Source of the DNA: Deltaproteobacteria bacterium
GTDB taxonomy: Bacteria; Desulfobacterota; DSM-4660; Desulfatiglandales; HGW-15
DNA: 18,077 bases
Assembly (NCBI GenBank): GCA_019308985.1
Contig: JAFDHB010000060.1
Location: 1-18,077, forward strand
Direction: 5' to 3'
Below are positions 15,801-18,077 of this stretch, one piece after another. Each line of letters opens with the position of its first letter. Position 1 is the stretch's first letter. A model generated the notes under the pieces. That model ran no database searches. It saw nothing but the letters and a program-made list of their open reading frames with translations, and was not told the origin of the DNA. A program made the position numbers and the translations under genes.

Positions 15801-15868
15801 ATCCCTCCAACACCACCGCCAATCACCAGTACTTTGTTATTGGTTTTTGTAGTCGTTTCCTTTTCCAT
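12830..15868 (-). CDS. hdrA: HdrA-like double fusion (two FAD modules, multiple Fe-S clusters)
   Basis: The 1012-aa protein is two HdrA-like halves joined. Half one (about 10-430) has an FAD motif GGGVGG (17-22), a Cys cluster CTACGDC plus Cys126, and the HdrA motif QCVGSR followed by CLSYCSSVCC (251-270). It lacks the HdrA N-terminal domain. Half two (about 455-1012) is a full HdrA: the N-terminal domain with CDCGNNIGG (461-469) and CSPRTHE, an FAD motif GGGVAG (600-605), QCVGSRC then CSRICC (749-765), and a C-terminal 2x[4Fe-4S] ferredoxin (Cys945/948/951/955 and Cys975/978/981/985). HdrA is the flavin subunit of electron-bifurcating or -transferring complexes. No HdrB or HdrC is present nearby. 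The ATG has only a weak AGAGAC upstream. Confidence 0.93.
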   Translation of the reverse strand: MEKETTTKTNNKVLVIGGGVGGIKAALDIAETGRDCVLIDKAPSIGGLMTLLDRTFPTNNCDLCTLSPHLAEGGRRLHINLLPLTELVDIQGEAGAFKATLKTAPRFIDPEKCTACGDCYKEFPECVRFTPGLDHRAPTCMRYPRATPFAYSIEPDKCRDVDRLVEVCPAGAILPEDRETTREIEVGSVVLATGAALFDPSILVGYGYGFYRNVVTGLEYEQILSASGPTSGELRRPSDGKRPQKIAWIQCVGSRSVKQGCLSYCSSVCCMYALKEAIVTKERFQNDIETVIFFMDMRTSGKDYELYLKRAKEEFDIRLERTRPHTVEPVPGTDSLSVTYLPLGEEICREEIFDMVVLSTGFEISPDFVDLANRIGLDLNPYNFVKTEGFNPVATSIPGIYVCGLLESPKDIPETMVQASAAACMASRYSGSPGDSLEEKDQLPPERDVTQEDPRIGVFICDCGNNIGGVIDVFKLAEYAGGLPRVVVSKMVGRGCSRESLADIERTIIEKALNRVVMAACSPRTHELLFQETLRKAGLNKYLLEIANIRDQDTWVHLDRPDRALNKAKDLIRMAVSAVALAHPLADNTLPMNKNILVVGGGVAGMNAALVLADQGFRVYLVERSPALGGVAREIRKTLEGEDVQKYMNNLIDRTMKHKNIQVMTRSVIVDHSGMPGLFKTGLQVGPQMTYRQITHGVTIIATGALPNRPQEYLLDNHEAVSTQLDLERTIEDQRKEIEGWGKVVMIQCVGSRCPENPNCSRICCQSAIKNSLRLLDINPEIQIHIIYREVRTYGFQEEYYRKAREKGVLFFRYEEQQKPVVEPVEDKLSITFRDHVLGRDVNVLADRLILSTGFVPDEEGAEDLAMVFRLPRTPDGYFLEDHVKLRPVDLPVPGFFVAGTAHGPKTIRESIAQAQAAAGRARTMLAREVINLGATVAKVDSKRCAACLICVRACPFGVPFINADGFSEIDPAKCHGCGVCAAECPAKAIQLVQYEDDHIMAKLTGLLEGVI

Positions 15869-15896
15869 TTTTGTCTCTAATGCCTTTGCATAAAAT

Positions 15897-15913
15897 TCGT
15901 TTCATCGAAACGA
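15897..15913 (-). other. Hairpin between the metF paralogue and hdrA
   Basis: A perfect 7-bp stem, TCGTTTC (15897-15903) with GAAACGA (15907-15913) and a 3-base loop, lies in the 75-base gap between the first two operon genes. On the transcribed strand it is followed by ATTTTA. It could act as a weak attenuator, a processing site or a stabilising 3' end for the first gene; it is too AT-rich, and the T run too short, for a confident intrinsic terminator. Confidence 0.4.
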
Positions 15914-15943
15914 GAGCATTCTTCGGCCTCCAAGGCCATTCGA

Positions 15944-16816
15944 TCAGAGATCCGCGTAATCGAGGATAGAAGGAAGCCTGTGCTCCCATCCCAGTGTAAC
16001 GATCTGAACCCCGTCGGCAATGCCCCTGAGCCCTTTTATCATTTCGCCGGCGATAATGAACCCTTCCATCTCCCGATCTTTTGACTGGCGCATCCGCTTT
16101 ATGAGATCTTCCTTGATAAAGGCCCCCGGTTCATAAGTGGCTATGTACCTGGCAATGCTAACGGTCTTCAGGAGGAACACCGTGGAAACCACAAACACAC
16201 CTAGCTCTTTTATCTTCCTGACGAGTTCGACTAGCCGATTCATGTCAAAGATGTAAGGGGTTATGACGAATTGTGCACCCGCTTCAATTTTTCTCTCTAC
16301 TCTATCTATCTCTTGAGCGAGTGATTGGTCATCCACAAAAGGGCCTAGAGTACAACCCAAGGTGAAACTGGGGCTGCCGTCCAGTTCGAACCCGGCCATA
16401 TCCTTCCCGCTTTCGAGAGACTTGATTGCCTTAAGAATTGCTATCTCGTCCAGATCGTCTACCGGCCTGGCATCCACGTGATCGCCGGAGGCCATGTTTT
16501 CACCCTTCACGACAACGAGATTTTCAATCCCTAGGACGTGAGCCGCCAAGACATCACCTTGTATGGCCATCCTGTTCCTATCTCTGCCATATACGTGTAT
16601 GACAGGCTCGAGTCCTTGCTGTCGCATCAGCACTGCACCTCCAATGGCGCTCATTCTCATGACGCCATTATCCATATCAGGTATCACGACACCGTGGACC
16701 CGTTCCTTGATCCTGCGGGCGTTAATTACCATCTCTGAAATATTTACGCCCTTGGGCGTATTCATGTGAGCCAGGATCACAAATTCCCCTGAGGACAATC
16801 GTTTGTTGAAGCTCAT
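15944..16816 (-). CDS. Divergent MetF paralogue lacking two key catalytic residues
   Basis: The 290-aa protein has the MetF fold and aligns with the MetF encoded downstream: GVVIPDMDNGVMRMSAIG with its NVTDNQTAVVRMSS, and YGRDRNRMAIQGD (76-88) with TRDRNRLAMQSD. Flavin binding is therefore likely. However, the catalytic Glu is replaced (LAHMNTPKG, His17 for Glu21), and the Asp of LSGD is Glu here (VKGE, Glu106). It may be a regulatory or structural subunit, use another C1 substrate, or be a low-activity enzyme. It is the first gene of the operon, with AGAGGTGACTT before the ATG and a sigma-54 promoter ~180 bases upstream. Placement in the MetF-like superfamily is firm; the exact function is not. 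Confidence 0.8.
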   Translation of the reverse strand: MSFNKRLSSGEFVILAHMNTPKGVNISEMVINARRIKERVHGVVIPDMDNGVMRMSAIGGAVLMRQQGLEPVIHVYGRDRNRMAIQGDVLAAHVLGIENLVVVKGENMASGDHVDARPVDDLDEIAILKAIKSLESGKDMAGFELDGSPSFTLGCTLGPFVDDQSLAQEIDRVERKIEAGAQFVITPYIFDMNRLVELVRKIKELGVFVVSTVFLLKTVSIARYIATYEPGAFIKEDLIKRMRQSKDREMEGFIIAGEMIKGLRGIADGVQIVTLGWEHRLPSILDYADL

Positions 16817-17005
16817 AAGTCACCTCTTCATTTTTACTTCTTAGAAAGGTTCAATACCGAGTATTTGTTCCCGAATTCTCACTCTCAACAGATTGAAAAA
16901 CCCTGATCTTGACCGGGTCCCGCCAGGCACTTGTTTTTCTCTGTCTCGGCATCTTTGGGCACCCCTCCTTACTCCTTTCATAACCAGCACGAAGATTATA
17001 TATTC

Positions 17006-17021
17006 AGCAAGGTTCATGCCA
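17006..17021 (-). promoter_or_regulatory. Sigma-54 promoter of the metF-paralogue/hdrA/metVF operon
   Basis: On the minus strand the sequence is TGGCATG-AACC-TTGCT. The GG (-24) and GC (-12) are separated by exactly 10 bases, as sigma-54 (RpoN) requires, and it matches the consensus TGGCACG-N4-TTGCW at all but one specified position. The start site would fall near 16995, giving a leader of ~180 bases before the ATG at 16816. Sigma-54 promoters need an ATP-dependent enhancer-binding activator; none is encoded in the window. Confidence 0.75.
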
Positions 17022-17151
17022 AAAAAGCGATCGCGTCTTAGAAATCAAATGGCTTGCTAGATCAATGAGTCATCTGATATCAATCTTTCTTTGGACAAAC
17101 CCCGAAAAGTCCCGGCTGATTGCAAATATGAAATGTAATCTTCCAGCATCT

Positions 17152-17165
17152 TTGCGACCACGCAA
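17152..17165. promoter_or_regulatory. Candidate upstream activator site, copy 1 (TTGCG-N4-CGCAA)
   Basis: TTGCGACCACGCAA is a 5+5 inverted repeat. Its centre lies ~163 bases upstream of the expected start site of the minus-strand sigma-54 promoter, within the usual range for enhancer sites. The same arms and spacer length occur at 17610-17623, at a similar distance from the opposite promoter. Confidence 0.6.
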
Positions 17166-17609
17166 GTTACCCGGCCCCGGAGTACCTCACCGTGCCTGGC
17201 GAACCTTATCCCAAACTATCCGGTGATTCGTGAAAAGCGCTCTCACCTTGGTAATTGGTGTTTTCCCGCAGCTTTGATCAAGAGGTCGGAATAGGTCCCA
17301 AACCGAAGAGGATTGCCTCCTATAACGTTCAAGGTGGAAGGTGGCTAATGATCTCTCCACCATCTACCGAACCACAGACGTAACACTCTGGAGTCCATTT
17401 CTAGTGCTGGCATCCGGGCCATGCGCTTTTGTCCCCACATCCAGCACGAGGTTTGGAGTATAGGAAACAGATTTTCCTGTGTCAATGTATAATGCCCGAC
17501 CAGCCATGAGGCGGTTGTCGCTATCCCGTAATCCTGAAGCCTCAATCTTGCACTCCATCCATTTCAAACAACCTTCACCCAAATCGTGATCCAGGCCAAA
17601 ACCGTTGCG

Positions 17610-17623
17610 TTGCGATATCGCAA
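17610..17623. promoter_or_regulatory. Candidate upstream activator site, copy 2 (TTGCG-N4-CGCAA)
   Basis: TTGCGATATCGCAA is a perfect 14-base palindrome with the same TTGCG/CGCAA arms as copy 1. Its centre lies ~151 bases upstream of the expected start site of the plus-strand sigma-54 promoter. It probably binds the same dimeric activator. Confidence 0.6.
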
Positions 17624-17635
17624 TCTCTCGAGAGA
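17624..17635. repeat. Perfect palindrome TCTCTCGAGAGA abutting activator site copy 2
   Basis: This 12-base perfect palindrome starts one base after the TTGCG-N4-CGCAA site. It may be a second operator or an extended site. No matching copy is seen beside the other activator site, which has only an imperfect repeat (17118-17140) nearby. Confidence 0.45.
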
Positions 17636-17741
17636 TCTATATTGCAGACCTGAAATAAGGGACCGGCCTCCAAACAGGACACAGCCGGCGGGTCTGTGAT
17701 TTTTCCTGGCATTTCCCTATGATGGCTAAATTCGCTGAATT

Positions 17742-17757
17742 TGGCACGCTAAATGCT
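17742..17757 (+). promoter_or_regulatory. Sigma-54 promoter of the NifX-like gene
   Basis: TGGCACG-CTAA-ATGCT has GG (17743-17744) and GC (17755-17756) separated by exactly 10 bases. The -24 half is a perfect consensus; the -12 half differs from TTGCW at one base. The start site would be near 17768, about 95 bases before the ATG at 17863. Confidence 0.7.
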
Positions 17758-17862
17758 TATGATTTTCCTGAGTTTAGGCCTTGATTTCGTCTGTAGAGGC
17801 AGGCGACAGAAAGAACCAAGGCCCTGGGCAAATGACCGGGCTTGAATTAAGGAGGAAACCTG

Positions 17863-18077
17863 ATGCGCATCGCAATATCGTCACAGGGAGAAGATCTAAA
17901 TGCCGAGGTGGATCCCAGGTTCGGCAGGGCTTCCAAGTTCTTAGTCGTAGACACGAAAGATATGTCCTTTGAGGTAGTTGAGAACAGTCAGAGTCTCAAT
18001 CTGCCGCAAGGGGCAGGGATACAGGCGGCCCAGAATATTGCAGGACATAGACCGGATGTGGTTTTGACCGGAAACTG
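17863..18077 (+). CDS. NifX-like (dinitrogenase iron-molybdenum cofactor family) protein, 5' part
   Basis: The gene runs off the window; 71 codons are visible. It reads MRIAISSQGEDLNAEVDPRF, then GRASKFLVVDT, then QGAGIQAAQNIAGHRPDVVL. This is the NifX/NafY/NifB-C-terminal fold, with RFGRA and the QGAGIQAA stretch typical of the stand-alone proteins common in anaerobes that lack nitrogenase. Such proteins are thought to carry or protect Fe-S or Mo-containing cofactors. A strong Shine-Dalgarno sequence (GGAGGAAA, 17851-17858) supports the start. A sigma-54 promoter lies ~105 bases upstream. It resembles the truncated fragment at 5732. Confidence 0.88.
   Translation, partial: MRIAISSQGEDLNAEVDPRFGRASKFLVVDTKDMSFEVVENSQSLNLPQGAGIQAAQNIAGHRPDVVLTGN

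Larger units (their letters stand above)
16817..17862. other. Gene-free divergent regulatory region
   Basis: I see no convincing gene in these ~1,046 bases. Short frames on the minus strand around 17345-17582 have no recognisable family and no ribosome binding site. The region holds two outward-facing sigma-54 promoters, two matching TTGCG-N4-CGCAA inverted repeats and an extra TCTCTCGAGAGA palindrome, annotated separately. There is also an imperfect 23-base inverted repeat at 17118-17140 (GATT...AATC), and AGGAAA (17462-17467) with TTTCCT close by. The length is unusual for two promoters; a regulatory RNA in the middle cannot be excluded. Confidence 0.6.

Noticed and set aside
17345..17582. 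Two overlapping minus-strand frames of 66 and 72 codons in the divergent region
   Set aside because: There is no recognisable family, no Shine-Dalgarno sequence, and the translations look random; a decayed gene cannot be excluded.
1..18077. tRNA, rRNA, CRISPR arrays, insertion sequences and phage genes
   Set aside because: I looked for cloverleaf-like sequences, regularly spaced repeats, transposase motifs and terminal inverted repeats and saw none that I could support.

Overview
The window looks like a chromosomal segment of a strictly anaerobic bacterium of the Desulfobacterota (old Deltaproteobacteria), probably a sulfate reducer or syntroph. The reasons are the gene content (MetF/MetV, HdrA and MvhD of the methyl branch of the Wood-Ljungdahl pathway, MinD-type ATPases with inserted ferredoxin domains, NifX-like proteins), the many Cys-rich Fe-S proteins, a probable selenocysteine codon, and many PAS histidine kinases. 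This assignment comes from protein recognition by eye, without database searches.

Region 1 (1-5929, plus strand) is an apparent operon of poorly characterised anaerobe genes. It holds the 3' end of a radical SAM/winged-helix protein, a small ORF coupled on both sides, two MinD-superfamily ATPases with 2x[4Fe-4S] ferredoxin inserts, a small Gly/Arg-rich zinc-ribbon protein, a DUF4213/DUF364 protein, a PrxU-like peroxiredoxin and a PAS histidine kinase. In the peroxiredoxin the peroxidatic residue is encoded by TGA, and there is a further in-frame TAA. The block ends in debris: the C-terminal third of a DUF89 protein and the first ~35 codons of a NifX-like protein.

Region 2 (16816 down to 6025, minus strand) is a ten-gene, tightly spaced operon: a divergent MetF paralogue, a double-HdrA fusion, MvhD, MetV, MetF, a lone receiver domain, two proteins with ACT-like repeats, a PAS-PAS histidine kinase, and a receiver-PAS-histidine kinase. 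The first half is an electron-transfer/methylene-H4F reductase module without HdrB or HdrC. The second half is a signalling cassette on the same transcription unit, which suggests regulated or sensed C1 metabolism.

Region 3 (16817-17862) is a ~1 kb gene-free divergent region. It has well-matched sigma-54 promoters facing both ways (-24/-12 GG-N10-GC). Each has a TTGCG-N4-CGCAA inverted repeat about 150-165 bp upstream of the expected start site. This pairing suggests that one enhancer-binding activator controls both the MetF/Hdr operon and the NifX-like gene that begins at 17863 and runs off the window end.

The most notable points are the C1/electron-transfer operon fused to its own two-component and ACT-like proteins, the matched sigma-54 architecture driving it, and the TGA/TAA-containing peroxiredoxin.
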